Shown: positions 1 to 7,515 of the stretch, piece by piece
Layout of the letters: every line of letters starts with the position of its first letter
How positions within the stretch are numbered: the stretch's first letter is position 1
Source: Bacillota bacterium
GTDB taxonomy: Bacteria > Bacillota > Clostridia > Oscillospirales > Ruminococcaceae
Assembly: GCA_029572815.1 (NCBI GenBank)
Contig: JAKPUQ010000060.1
Span: 77,274-117,030, forward strand
Reading direction: 5' to 3'
DNA: 39,757 bases
Translations under genes and position numbers: made by a program
Notes under the pieces: model-generated
What the model saw: only the letters and a program-made list of their open reading frames with translations
Told to the model about the DNA's origin: nothing
The model's database searches: none

Positions 1-846
1 GCAGGATGTATCATGATAGGCAGAAACTTTACAGATCTTTCAACAGAAGAGTTTACAGCAATGCTTACCGGAATACTCTCGGGTGCACTCACAAGCACTC
101 CCGGTTTCTCGGCTGCTAAGGATGCGGTACAGACAGATCATCTTCAGGGAATAGTATCTGTTGGATACGCTATTGCATATATTTTCGGAGTTATCGGCGT
201 AGTTCTTTTCGTACAGATCATTCCTAAGCTTACAAAGGCCGATATGGCTAAGGAGCGCGAGCTTCTTGCTCCTACATCAAGCAAGAATACAAAGGAAAAG
301 AAAATGTACAAGCTTATCGAGATGGACAGCTTCGGTATAATGCCCTTTGCGCTTGCAGCAGTTATCGGAATTATACTTGGTTCATTCAAATTCGGTAATT
401 TTTCTCTTTCCACTACAGGCGGATGTCTTCTTGTCTCGCTTATCTTCGGACATTTTGGTCATTTCGGCAAGCTTTCAGTAACTCCTAAGGATTCCACCCT
501 TAAGGTGTTCCGTGAACTTGGACTTATGTTCTTCCTGATCGGTGCGGGAGTTTCCGGCGGAGCTAAGTTTGTTCAGTATTTTGACGCAGTATACTTTGTC
601 TACGGAATGATAATGACAGTCGTTCCCATGATAATCGGTTACCTCTTTGCAAAGTATGTGCTGAAGCTCAGCCTGCTCAATAACCTTGGCTCTATTACTG
701 GCGGCATGACTTCCACACCTGCTCTTGGAACACTTATAAGCACAGCAGGTACAGAGAATGTTGCTTCCGCTTATGCAGCAACTTATCCTGTGGCACTGAT
801 CTCGGTTGTACTTGTATCACAGTTCCTTATTATTATTTTCAAGTAA
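1..846 (+). CDS. AspT/YidE/YbjL-type membrane transporter, 3' part
   Basis: The reading frame is open from the left edge, so the first ATG at 13 is probably internal and the 5' end lies outside the window. The visible part is hydrophobic, with several membrane spans separated by a charged cytoplasmic stretch (about residues 75-105). Two internally related motifs, GALTSTPGF near the start and GGMTSTPALGTL near the end, match the twofold duplicated domain of the AspT/YidE/YbjL antiporter family, whose known members exchange amino acids such as aspartate and alanine. The substrate cannot be read from the sequence. A rho-independent terminator follows the stop codon directly, so this is the last gene of its unit. 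Family call is fairly sure; transport role is from the family. Confidence 0.75.
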   Translation, partial: AGCIMIGRNFTDLSTEEFTAMLTGILSGALTSTPGFSAAKDAVQTDHLQGIVSVGYAIAYIFGVIGVVLFVQIIPKLTKADMAKERELLAPTSSKNTKEKKMYKLIEMDSFGIMPFALAAVIGIILGSFKFGNFSLSTTGGCLLVSLIFGHFGHFGKLSVTPKDSTLKVFRELGLMFFLIGAGVSGGAKFVQYFDAVYFVYGMIMTVVPMIIGYLFAKYVLKLSLLNNLGSITGGMTSTPALGTLISTAGTENVASAYAATYPVALISVVLVSQFLIIIFK

Positions 847-852
847 TGATAA

Positions 853-879
853 AGCGTCTCCAAGCGGAGGCGCTTTTTT
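853..879 (+). terminator. Rho-independent terminator of the transporter gene
   Basis: A 9-bp stem (853-861 with 866-874, one G-U pair) is followed by a run of T. It begins 7 nt after the stop codon. Confidence 0.85.
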
Positions 880-880
880 A

Positions 881-915
881 TAAAAATAAAAGCCTGAGAA
901 TTGCTCTCAGGCTTT
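881..915 (-). terminator. Rho-independent terminator of pyrE
   Basis: An 11-bp perfect stem (889-899 with 905-915), read on the minus strand, is followed by a T-rich run (complement of 881-888). It sits just after the pyrE stop, back to back with the terminator of the convergent transporter gene. Confidence 0.85.
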
Positions 916-920
916 ATTAC

Positions 921-1574
921 TTATTTAACGCCGTAGGTCTCTCTGTATTCGAGCATCTTGTCAAGATATTCCTTGCCGGGAACTATATCGTTTCTGATAG
1001 CGTCGATTATATTCTCCATTGTAACAATAGGATATACGATAACACCAAAATCACGCTTTACTTCCTGAACAGCTGAAAGCTCACCTGTACCTTTCTCCAT
1101 ACGGTCAACAGTGATCACCATACCTGTAACATTGACGTCAGCTGCTGTCATAAGCTTTGGCATGGACTCTCTGAGCGCTTTGCCTGAGGTCATTACATCG
1201 TCGATGATAACTACCTTCTCGCCGTCCTCAAGAGTCTTTCCTACGAACATACCGCCTTCGCCGTGATCCTTGGCTTCCTTTCTGTCGAAGCAGTAGGAAA
1301 CATCGATACCGAACTTATTGCTGAGTGCGACAACAGCTGAAACTGCAAGGGGAATACCTTTGTAAGCAGGTCCGAAGAGAGTATCAACAGGGATATTGTT
1401 AGCATTGATGCACTCTGCGTAGTATTCGCCGAGCTTTGCAAGCTGAGCACCTGTCTTATAGTTACCGCAGTTGATAAAGTAAGGAGCTTTTCTTCCGCTC
1501 TTGAGAGTGAACTCGCCGAATGTAAGTACGCCGCAGTCCACCATGAATTTTATAAAACTTTCCTTGTACGTCAT
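921..1574 (-). CDS. pyrE: Orotate phosphoribosyltransferase
   Basis: A 217-aa type I phosphoribosyltransferase that makes OMP from orotate and PRPP in de novo pyrimidine synthesis; cytoplasmic. The PRPP-binding signature is visible as VVIIDDVMTSGKAL around residues 121-134, preceded by the KDHGEGG loop expected for OPRTases. The N-terminal segment GVLTFGEFTLKSGRKAPYF is typical of PyrE. The ATG at 1574 has a strong GGAGG ribosome site about 8 nt upstream. It lies 56 nt downstream of a zinc-ribbon gene on the same strand and probably shares its promoter at 2012-2040. No other pyr genes are in the window. Confidence 0.95.
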   Translation of the reverse strand: MTYKESFIKFMVDCGVLTFGEFTLKSGRKAPYFINCGNYKTGAQLAKLGEYYAECINANNIPVDTLFGPAYKGIPLAVSAVVALSNKFGIDVSYCFDRKEAKDHGEGGMFVGKTLEDGEKVVIIDDVMTSGKALRESMPKLMTAADVNVTGMVITVDRMEKGTGELSAVQEVKRDFGVIVYPIVTMENIIDAIRNDIVPGKEYLDKMLEYRETYGVK

Positions 1575-1630
1575 TTGTATAACCTCCGTTATGTATTTAT
1601 TATTGACTCCTGCAGTGCAGGCAATGAACG

Positions 1631-1981
1631 TTATATTACTTCAAAAATATGTCCGCAAAACGGACATCTCGGATAATCCAGGTCGATGTTTTCTCCGCAT
1701 TCCGGGCAGACCTTCTTTGGCAGGATGTCGATATTATCGTCAATATCCTGATTGAATTTGCCTGCGAAGCCCGTGGGGTGTGTGATGGGGAAGACACCTA
1801 TTAGCATACCGCATTCTGAACAATAGTAACCCAACGTTGTATCGACCGGGACCTCGCAAAGCATCTGGTCTCCGTCATAGAAGGTAGAGACGGGATATAC
1901 AAGAGATGATCCCTTGGACGGTATGCCACGCTTTTCAATCTTAAAGAAGCCTCTGAGCATTTGTTTTCCGCAATGGAGCAT
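1631..1981 (-). CDS. Small zinc-ribbon protein
   Basis: A 116-aa protein with several paired cysteines: YYCSECGM near residue 55, and a C-terminal CPECGEN...CPFCGH pair that forms a complete four-cysteine zinc ribbon. The N-terminal half contains further charged beta-type sequence with no motif I can name. It resembles the small clostridial zinc-ribbon proteins of unknown role. The start at 1981 has an AGGAGGG site about 8 nt upstream and sits just downstream of a clear promoter. It is transcribed before pyrE. Function unknown; the zinc ribbon suggests nucleic-acid or protein binding, which is inference only. Confidence 0.75.
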   Translation of the reverse strand: MLHCGKQMLRGFFKIEKRGIPSKGSSLVYPVSTFYDGDQMLCEVPVDTTLGYYCSECGMLIGVFPITHPTGFAGKFNQDIDDNIDILPKKVCPECGENIDLDYPRCPFCGHIFEVI

Positions 1982-2011
1982 AATATATCCCTCCTTATAA
2001 GCTATAATAAT

Positions 2012-2040
2012 ATTATAGTCTATTTAAGGAAATAATTCAA
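2012..2040 (-). promoter_or_regulatory. Sigma-A promoter for the zinc-ribbon/pyrE unit
   Basis: On the minus strand: -35 TTGAAT (2035-2040), a 17-bp spacer, and -10 TATAAT (2012-2017). The start codon at 1981 follows closely with its ribosome site. Confidence 0.75.
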
Positions 2041-2089
2041 GATAAAATGAAGAAAAAGTTCGCATTCTGTACTAACCATGCATTACCAC

Positions 2090-2118
2090 TTGATTTTTCA
2101 TAAGTATTAGTGTATAAT
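2090..2118 (+). promoter_or_regulatory. Sigma-A promoter for the DUF1292 gene
   Basis: -35 TTGATT (2090-2095), a 17-bp spacer and a consensus -10 TATAAT (2113-2118). The upstream in-frame GTG at 2110 lies inside this promoter, which excludes it as a start and supports ATG 2158. Confidence 0.8.
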
Positions 2119-2157
2119 ATATACATAAAAGGCGTATGCCGGATTGGAGAAACAGAT

Positions 2158-2448
2158 ATGTCTGAAATGAATGAATATACCCCTGATCTTTTCGAGCTGA
2201 TCGATGAAGAGGGAAATAAGAAGCAGTTTGAGCTTATTGATGTTGCCGAGATAGAAGGCGAGCAGTATTTTGCAATGCTTCCTGCTGTGGAAGATGATGA
2301 CTTCCTCAATTCTGACTGTGAGCTTGTCATACTCAAGTCAATCGAAGAGGACGGTGAGGAAATACTTGCTTCCATTGACGATGATGATGAATTTGAGACT
2401 GTATCCAGATTCTTTATGGAGAGACTTCAGGAAGCACTTGAAGAGTGA
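2158..2448 (+). CDS. DUF1292 family small acidic protein (YrzB-like)
   Basis: A 96-aa strongly acidic protein. The pattern 'LIDEEGNKKQFELIDVAEIEG..YFAMLP' followed by 'VILKSIEEDGEE' and 'FETVSRFFMERL' is that of DUF1292, a small domain common in Firmicutes and of unknown function. I place the start at 2158 because it has a GGAGA ribosome site 7 nt upstream and because the promoter -10 box covers the earlier GTG at 2110. It stands alone with its own promoter. A second promoter for a structured RNA begins 38 nt after its stop. Confidence 0.8.
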   Translation: MSEMNEYTPDLFELIDEEGNKKQFELIDVAEIEGEQYFAMLPAVEDDDFLNSDCELVILKSIEEDGEEILASIDDDDEFETVSRFFMERLQEALEE

Positions 2449-2486
2449 CTTTTACCAAATTTTAATAATTTTACATAGATTTGCTA

Positions 2487-2515
2487 TTGATTTTTTGAAA
2501 ACTCTGTGCTATAAT
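2487..2515 (+). promoter_or_regulatory. Strong extended -10 promoter for the 6S-like RNA
   Basis: -35 TTGATT (2487-2492), a 17-bp spacer ending in TGC, and -10 TATAAT (2510-2515), giving an extended TGnTATAAT element. Predicted transcription start is near 2522. Confidence 0.8.
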
Positions 2516-2521
2516 ATATAT

Positions 2522-2716
2522 AGAAAAAGAAAATTTCTGCCTTGTTCGGGTAATTATAGTTTTTATAATCCAACACATAATCCAAGGGAATTCAGCTCCG
2601 TATGTGGACTGCAGACCTCCCGCCCTGCGGAAGAAGGGAGCGAGAAGCATAAGGGCGTTTACCCACCTGCTTCGTGCGGGTTTTATGCACTATATGACGG
2701 CAAGGCGGATTTTTTT
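2522..2716 (+). ncRNA. ssrS: 6S RNA (SsrS) candidate
   Basis: A transcript of about 190 nt that begins at a strong promoter and has no credible protein. Its ends pair: CTGCCTTG (2537-2544) with CAAGGCGG (2701-2708), followed at once by a T run. An inner helix pairs GCATAA (2647-2652) with TTATGC (2683-2688). Two end helices closed around a large, partly unpaired centre, plus ATAATCCAACAC on the 5' side and ACCCACCTG and GACGGCAAGGCGG on the 3' side, agree with my memory of clostridial 6S RNA. 6S RNA binds the sigma-A RNA polymerase holoenzyme and damps transcription when growth slows. An Infernal search with the Rfam 6S model would settle it. Confidence 0.7.
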
Positions 2717-2733
2717 CAAAAATGTAAATAAAT

Positions 2734-2773
2734 ATCCCGAAAGCGTTTTAGGTCACTTTCGGGATTCTTTTTT
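2734..2773 (+). terminator. Terminator between the 6S-like RNA and nrdG
   Basis: A 10-bp perfect stem (2734-2743 with 2756-2765) is followed by a T run on the plus strand. It ends where the convergent nrdG stops. The A-rich left flank could also serve the minus strand weakly. Confidence 0.8.
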
Positions 2774-3272
2774 ATGGTTCTGTTTCAATTGCAATTCCTT
2801 CAGCCAGACTCTTCTGACAATCAATGTAGCGCTGATTTGAGCTTCCACGGAATTTTATCTCCCAATCCTTCTGTTCAAGGATAAAGGGACCGTCGATAAG
2901 CACATCAGTTACTTCAAGAAGTTCCTGCCAGTGGTTTTTTTTGCGGTCATTATAAAGCTGCTCAAACGTATAGCCCGTATATGTTACGATGTTGAGACCG
3001 AGCTTTTTTATCTCTTTGCCAAGTTCTGAGAGAGCTTCCGCCTGACAGAAGGGCTCTCCGCCGCTGAACGTCACGCCGTCAAGCAGGGGATTGCTTTTTA
3101 TCTTATCAAGCAGCTCCTCAGTAGTGGTGAGAGTACCGCCGCTGAAATCATGGGTCTGAGGATTGTGGCAGCCCTTGCAGTTATGCGGGCAGCCCTGAAC
3201 GAAAACTGTAAATCTTATTCCGGGGCCGTCAACGATGGAATCGTTGACAGTACCCGCAATTCTGAGTTCCAT
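2772..3272 (-). CDS. nrdG: Anaerobic ribonucleotide reductase activating enzyme
   Basis: A 166-aa radical SAM protein of the NrdG type. It uses a 4Fe-4S cluster and S-adenosylmethionine to place the glycyl radical on NrdD. The cluster cysteines are C28, C32 and C35 (CPHNCKGC, the CX3CX2C pattern), and the SAM-contacting GGEP segment is FSGGEPF around residue 94. A ribosome site AGGTGA precedes the ATG at 3272. It is 12 nt downstream of nrdD on the same strand, so the two are co-transcribed, and it shares the candidate NrdR control upstream of nrdD. Confidence 0.95.
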   Translation of the reverse strand: MELRIAGTVNDSIVDGPGIRFTVFVQGCPHNCKGCHNPQTHDFSGGTLTTTEELLDKIKSNPLLDGVTFSGGEPFCQAEALSELGKEIKKLGLNIVTYTGYTFEQLYNDRKKNHWQELLEVTDVLIDGPFILEQKDWEIKFRGSSNQRYIDCQKSLAEGIAIETEP

Positions 3273-3284
3273 TAAATCACCTGA

Positions 3285-5603
3285 TCATACATCATGCTTT
3301 ACACGGTCATGCTCTTCAGCGCGCTTGCCGTTATTGAATCGGTCAAGTGTACCTACGAGATAACCTGTGATACGGCGTATTCTGTCAAATGCGACATTGT
3401 TGGAATGTTCCTTTCTGCCGCAGCAGGGACAAGTTTCACCGATTATTCCTGTATATCCGCAGCAGGGATCGCGGTCTACGGGGTGGTTTATAGCACCATA
3501 GCCTATGCCTGACTCCTTCATGCAGCGAACTATCTTCTCAAATGCACTGAGATTTTCAAGTGGATCACCGTCAAGCTCGATATAGCTGATGTGACCTGCA
3601 TTTGTAAGCTCATGGTAAGGAGCTTCGATCTTTATTTTTTCAAATGCGCTGATAGGATAGTAAACCGGAACATGGAATGAGTTTGTATAGTAATCGCGGT
3701 CTGTTACGCCCTCGATGATACCATATTTCTTAGCGTCCATACGGACAAATCTGCCTGAGAGTCCCTCTGCCGGAGTAGCCAGGAGAGAGAAGTTAAGACC
3801 TGTTCTCTTTGACTCTTCGTCAAGGCGCTTTCTCATAGCAGTAACGATCTCAAGACCGAGTTCACGAGCCTCTTCACTTTCACCATGATGAACTCCGATA
3901 AGAGCTTTAAGAGTCTCAGCAAGACCGATGAATCCGACTGAAAGGGTTCCGTGTTTGAGTACCTCTCCAATTGTATCGTCTGCAGAGAGTTTGTCGGAGT
4001 CTATCCAGATTCCCTGCCCCATAAGGAATGGGAAATTTCTAACTCTCTTCTGTGACTGTATCTTGAAGCGGTGCATGAGCTGATCGATGACCAGTTCCAT
4101 TTTTTCTTCCAGCATCTCGAAGAAGAGACCAACGTTGTGGTCGGCCTTGATAGCAAGTCTGGGAAGATTTATTGAAGTAAAGCTGAGGTTGCCTCTGCCT
4201 GTAACGATCTCTCTTGAGGGATCATAGTTGTTTCCAATAACTCTTGTACGGCAGCCCATATAAGCAATCTCAGTATCAGGATTGCCCTCCTTGTAGTACT
4301 GAAGGTTATATGGAGCGTCAATGAATGAGAAGTTAGGGAAGAGTCTCTTTGCAGAAACACGACAGGCAAGCTTGAAAAGATCATAGTTAGGATCGGTGGG
4401 GTTGTAGTTGATACCGTCCTTGATCTTGAAGATGTGTATAGGGAAGATAGGAGTCTCGCCGTTACCGAGACCTGCTTCCTGAGCAAGGAGAACGTTCTTG
4501 ATGACCATTCTTCCTTCGGGAGTAGTATCTGTACCGTAATTTATTGAACTGAAAGGTGTCTGTGCACCTGCACGGCTGTTCATGGTATTGAGGTTGTGGA
4601 TCAGTGCCTCCATAGCCTGATAAGTAGCTCTATCTGTTTCCTTTTCGGCGTTTCTTGTGGCGAAAGCCTGAATTTTCTCAGCAGTTTCCTTATCAGTATA
4701 CTTGAGCAGAAGCTCCATTTCCTTATCCTGGTAGCCGTTGTCATGTGCAAGGACAGGTTTCAGATTGAAGTTTTCGGATATTTCTTTCTTTATATTATCC
4801 ATTACCTCAAATTCATTCTCAACGCCGCCGATGAGTGAGAGAGCTCTTGCTACGTTCTGTGTATATCTTGCAGCATAGGTCTTCTTTACGCCATCAGCCA
4901 TAGCGTAATCAAATGTAGGGATACTCTGACCGCCGTGCTGATCGTTCTGGTTGGACTGGATAGCGATACAGGCAAGAGCTGAGTAGCTTGCAATATCATT
5001 AGGCTCTCGGAGGAAGCCGTGTCCTGTGGAGAAGCCGTTAGTGAAGAGCTTCTTCAGATCGATCTGTGTGCAGGTGGTCGTGAGAGTATAGAAATCAAGG
5101 TCGTGGATATGTATATCGCCCTCACGGTGAGCCTTAGCATGTGCAGGCTCGAGGACGTACATCTCATAGTATTCCTTTGCGGATACAGAGCCGTATTTGA
5201 GCATGGTGCCCATGGCTGTATCACCGTCTATATTTGCGTTCTCTCGCTTGATGTCACTGTCTTTGGCGGGACTGAAGGTGAGTTCGTTGAGTACGCACAT
5301 CAGATTGGTTTTCATCTCACGTGAGCGTGTACGCTCGTAACGATAGAGAATATAAGCCTTTGCTGTTTTAGCGTGACCCTTTTCGATGAGCACCTTCTCG
5401 ACCAGATCCTGTATTTCTTCAACAGTGGGAGTCTTTCCGGGGTTCTGTTCCTCATAAAGTCTGCAAACCTCAACTGCGACATCCATAGCCACATTGAAGT
5501 CAGTGCCCCCACGAGCCTGAGCAGCCTTGAAAATAGCATTTGCTATCTTCTCTATATTAAAAGGAACCTTTCGTCCGTCTCTTTTGATAATGTGGATTAT
5601 CAT
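3285..5603 (-). CDS. nrdD: Anaerobic ribonucleoside-triphosphate reductase (class III)
   Basis: A 772-aa oxygen-sensitive reductase that makes deoxyribonucleotides from ribonucleoside triphosphates. Residues 1-95 form the ATP-cone that binds the allosteric nucleotide. The C-terminal zinc site has the cysteine pairs DPCCGYTG and CPCCGRK. The radical-bearing glycine is G747 in RRITGYLVG. Length is usual for the family. The start has a GGAGG site, and the region just upstream carries a near-consensus NrdR box. It is followed by nrdG 12 nt later. Its presence points to anaerobic growth; no oxygen-dependent class Ia/Ib reductase is in the window. Confidence 0.96.
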   Translation of the reverse strand: MIIHIIKRDGRKVPFNIEKIANAIFKAAQARGGTDFNVAMDVAVEVCRLYEEQNPGKTPTVEEIQDLVEKVLIEKGHAKTAKAYILYRYERTRSREMKTNLMCVLNELTFSPAKDSDIKRENANIDGDTAMGTMLKYGSVSAKEYYEMYVLEPAHAKAHREGDIHIHDLDFYTLTTTCTQIDLKKLFTNGFSTGHGFLREPNDIASYSALACIAIQSNQNDQHGGQSIPTFDYAMADGVKKTYAARYTQNVARALSLIGGVENEFEVMDNIKKEISENFNLKPVLAHDNGYQDKEMELLLKYTDKETAEKIQAFATRNAEKETDRATYQAMEALIHNLNTMNSRAGAQTPFSSINYGTDTTPEGRMVIKNVLLAQEAGLGNGETPIFPIHIFKIKDGINYNPTDPNYDLFKLACRVSAKRLFPNFSFIDAPYNLQYYKEGNPDTEIAYMGCRTRVIGNNYDPSREIVTGRGNLSFTSINLPRLAIKADHNVGLFFEMLEEKMELVIDQLMHRFKIQSQKRVRNFPFLMGQGIWIDSDKLSADDTIGEVLKHGTLSVGFIGLAETLKALIGVHHGESEEARELGLEIVTAMRKRLDEESKRTGLNFSLLATPAEGLSGRFVRMDAKKYGIIEGVTDRDYYTNSFHVPVYYPISAFEKIKIEAPYHELTNAGHISYIELDGDPLENLSAFEKIVRCMKESGIGYGAINHPVDRDPCCGYTGIIGETCPCCGRKEHSNNVAFDRIRRITGYLVGTLDRFNNGKRAEEHDRVKHDV

Positions 5604-5622
5604 TTCTTTATCATACCTCCAA

Positions 5623-5668
5623 ACACAATATATAGTATCTGTCTTTCAATTGCTCTAATGTATAGTAT
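5623..5668 (-). promoter_or_regulatory. Candidate tandem NrdR boxes upstream of nrdD
   Basis: Box 1, ACACAATATATAGTAT at 5623-5638, matches the published NrdR box pattern acaCwAtATaTwGtgt at 15 of 16 positions. A weaker second box at 5653-5668 lies exactly 30 bp away; its right half TATAGTAT repeats that of box 1 exactly, while its left half is poor. NrdR boxes usually come in pairs about three helical turns apart. Box 1 is 20-35 bp from the nrdD start. NrdR is known to repress ribonucleotide reductase genes when dATP is plentiful. No nrdR gene is in the window. Confidence 0.65.
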
Positions 5669-5817
5669 ATAGCATTCAGAGACGGATGTCAATGTGAAGT
5701 ATAGACAATGAACGAGCAGAAAACATATTGAAATTTGTAGTATATGTGCATAAATCTTTTATAAAATTTGATTTTTGCGATATTTCGGCATTTGAAAAGG
5801 GTCTACAAAATGTAAAT

Positions 5818-5845
5818 AGCCGACCACTATATATAGTGGTCGGCT
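5818..5845 (-). terminator. Terminator of the SGNH-fold gene
   Basis: A perfect 28-nt palindrome (14-bp arms) just after the stop at 5852, followed on the minus strand by a T-containing run. The rest of the 5676-5817 gap before the nrdD control region shows no gene or other element that I can support. Confidence 0.7.
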
Positions 5846-5851
5846 TAAAAA

Positions 5852-6700
5852 TTATACAGTATGACAAAGTATGTAATCGGCTATGGTTTTATATGCAGAT
5901 TCTGTCAGCACTCCTGTTTCTGAGTCACGGAATTCATCAGAAAGATTTCCGTCTACACCTTTGAGTGCAGTGTTGGTGTCTATGCAGTATACATTATTAG
6001 TATTTGCAATAGTGAGGAGCTTTGTATTGAACTCGTTTACATTACTATTGCTGACTGATGGGTCGTCATCTCTTACCGGGGGATACTGCATGATATAAAT
6101 ATCAGAATTAGGCAGATATCCGCGAAGATTTTTTATAAGCTCAGTATAGCTTGAGATCATGTCATCTACTTTTGCAGTTCCTATATCGTTTCCGAGCATG
6201 ATATAAACTGTTTCAGGCTTTTTTATCTGGGCGATCTCATAAACAGTCTTAACACCGTAAGATGATTCGATCGTGGCCGATGTACAATTTGAAGCGCCGA
6301 GGTCCGGACTTGAGATAATATCCTTGAGACCTGTGTACTTTGCCATATCCTGAAGTGTCGTATCTGTGATCATGCAGCACCCTTCAAGGTAGGAAGCGTC
6401 TTTGGCATCAGACTGAGATATAGGATTTGTAGCAGCTAAACTGCCGTCCTGCTCAGATTTTTCAGCTTCATCATTCTTATTTTTTTCGGAAGAGGATTTT
6501 CCGCTTTTTTCTTCGATAACCACCTTGTCAAATTCCTCAGAGAAGAAATCATCCTTGTAATTGGCGGCTACCATATATAATATGAAGCAGGTCGTGAACG
6601 AGAGGACAAAGATCAATAACAGTCCCCAGATGCTGAAGCGGACCTTAGGTCTACCGCGCTTTTTGTTAGAGATCCTTCTTATACTTTTGTTTTTAGTCAT
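5852..6700 (-). CDS. Membrane-anchored SGNH/GDSL-fold protein, catalytic motifs degenerate
   Basis: A 282-aa protein with a basic N-terminus, one membrane segment (about residues 23-45), a charged low-complexity linker (about 55-95) and an extracellular C-terminal domain. That domain has the layout of an SGNH hydrolase: a block-III-like VYIMLGNDIGTAK and a block-V-like terminal helix LTESAYKTIADYI. However, the block I position reads ITDTTLQDM rather than GDS, and the block V Asp-x-x-His is not evident. The family deacylates or deacetylates wall polymers or glycans, but here activity is doubtful. It has its own promoter at 6781-6809 and a terminator, so it is a single-gene unit. Fold assignment is moderate; function unknown. 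Confidence 0.6.
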   Translation of the reverse strand: MTKNKSIRRISNKKRGRPKVRFSIWGLLLIFVLSFTTCFILYMVAANYKDDFFSEEFDKVVIEEKSGKSSSEKNKNDEAEKSEQDGSLAATNPISQSDAKDASYLEGCCMITDTTLQDMAKYTGLKDIISSPDLGASNCTSATIESSYGVKTVYEIAQIKKPETVYIMLGNDIGTAKVDDMISSYTELIKNLRGYLPNSDIYIMQYPPVRDDDPSVSNSNVNEFNTKLLTIANTNNVYCIDTNTALKGVDGNLSDEFRDSETGVLTESAYKTIADYILCHTV

Positions 6701-6737
6701 ATTTACTCCTGACTCAGCAAAGAGTCTGCCGAATTAC

Positions 6738-6773
6738 GGTATGCGGCACACCGAGATCTGCCAAAGCGGCATA
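6738..6773 (-). other. Inverted repeat in the 5' leader of the SGNH-fold gene
   Basis: In the roughly 73-nt leader between the promoter and start codon, GTATGC pairs with GCATAC, and inside it GGCA pairs with TGCC. It is a possible mRNA hairpin; no known regulatory family recognised. Confidence 0.35.
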
Positions 6774-6780
6774 CAAATAT

Positions 6781-6809
6781 ATTATACCTCTTTTTTAGAA
6801 TTTTTGCAA
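6781..6809 (-). promoter_or_regulatory. Sigma-A promoter for the SGNH-fold gene
   Basis: On the minus strand: -35 TTGCAA (6804-6809), a 17-bp spacer and -10 TATAAT (6781-6786). Confidence 0.7.
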
Positions 6810-6941
6810 TAGTTTTCATTTATTTTTCAGGATGGCTTCATATCAAAAGCTTTTTATCGTCAAATACTCCAATCACGGGAAGCTCTGTTTGTAATTAATG
6901 CTGAAATAGACTAAATTAATGTGAATGTTATGAGAAAACTA

Positions 6942-6970
6942 TTGACATTGCACATATAATGTGGTATTAT
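6942..6970 (+). promoter_or_regulatory. Near-consensus promoter of the large noncoding RNA
   Basis: -35 TTGACA (6942-6947, perfect), a 17-bp spacer, extended TGG and -10 TATTAT (6965-6970). This is the best match to the sigma-A consensus in the window. Predicted start is about 6977. The region 6810-6941 upstream is AT-rich and shows nothing else that I can support. Confidence 0.88.
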
Positions 6971-7070
6971 ATAGACAGAGAAAAGGAGAGCTCAAAAGAG
7001 TCCTCCAAGCTGAATTTACTTGGACTGAGGCAAACGCCTCAATGTAAATGATTTTATGCGGAAGGGAGAG

Positions 7071-7080
7071 TGAGTCCAAT
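7071..7080 (+). repeat. TGAGTCCAAT element, copy 1
   Basis: The core is TGAGTCCAAT, followed by GGAAGGAAATTC. Its CAATGGAA part can pair with 7169-7176, so this copy closes the first domain of the RNA. Confidence 0.7.
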
Positions 7081-7325
7081 GGAAGGAAATTCAAAGCAGC
7101 ATCGTGAAGCCGGCGGGCTTGCTGAGTAATCGGACAAAATGTTTGCGGGAATATAGGCTTCGTGCTTGTTCCATTGAAAATAGCTCAAAAAGGCTGATAG
7201 TTCTGATTATAAAGCTGACGTATTGCTGATCTGAACGGCTTCATGTCAAAGTTTTAAGATACAGAGTTATCTGAAATTTCGACAATAAGTCTTTAGATAT
7301 ATTGCGAAAAATCTTAAGTAAAGGT

Positions 7326-7335
7326 TGAGTCCAAT
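7326..7335 (+). repeat. TGAGTCCAAT element, copy 2
   Basis: The core is identical to copy 1 and is followed by GAGAATTT. It comes directly after the closing helix 7254-7260/7311-7317. Confidence 0.75.
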
Positions 7336-7416
7336 GAGAATTTAGGTTATTACTTTATGAACTTGCATGATATTCGGATCCAGAATAGTGATGCCGGATA
7401 AATACATCTTTATAGG

Positions 7417-7426
7417 TGATTCCAAT
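7417..7426 (+). repeat. TGATTCCAAT element, copy 3
   Basis: One change from copies 1 and 2 (G to T), followed by GGAGAATTT. It comes directly after hairpin 7398-7402/7409-7413 and lies 91 nt from copy 2. Confidence 0.75.
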
Positions 7427-7515
7427 GGAGAATTTTTACATTGCTTGATTACTTTATTTAAAGGAATGATGTACAATGAAAATGAGGTACACATTTAAAA
7501 TCTGATCCGAAAGGG

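Noticed and set aside
2110..2157. N-terminal extension of the DUF1292 protein from GTG 2110
   Set aside because: The -10 box of its promoter (2113-2118) lies inside this stretch, and ATG 2158 has a proper ribosome site.
2522..2716. Riboswitch for a downstream gene
   Set aside because: The transcript ends before the convergent nrdG and has no plus-strand gene to control.
2270..2840. Overlapping plus-strand ORFs through the 6S-like region
   Set aside because: They lack ribosome sites, conflict with the DUF1292 frame or cross the structured RNA and its terminator, and have odd composition.
7048..7107. A 19-codon ORF inside the large RNA
   Set aside because: No ribosome site, it crosses a helix and a repeat copy, and it has no second example in the other domains.
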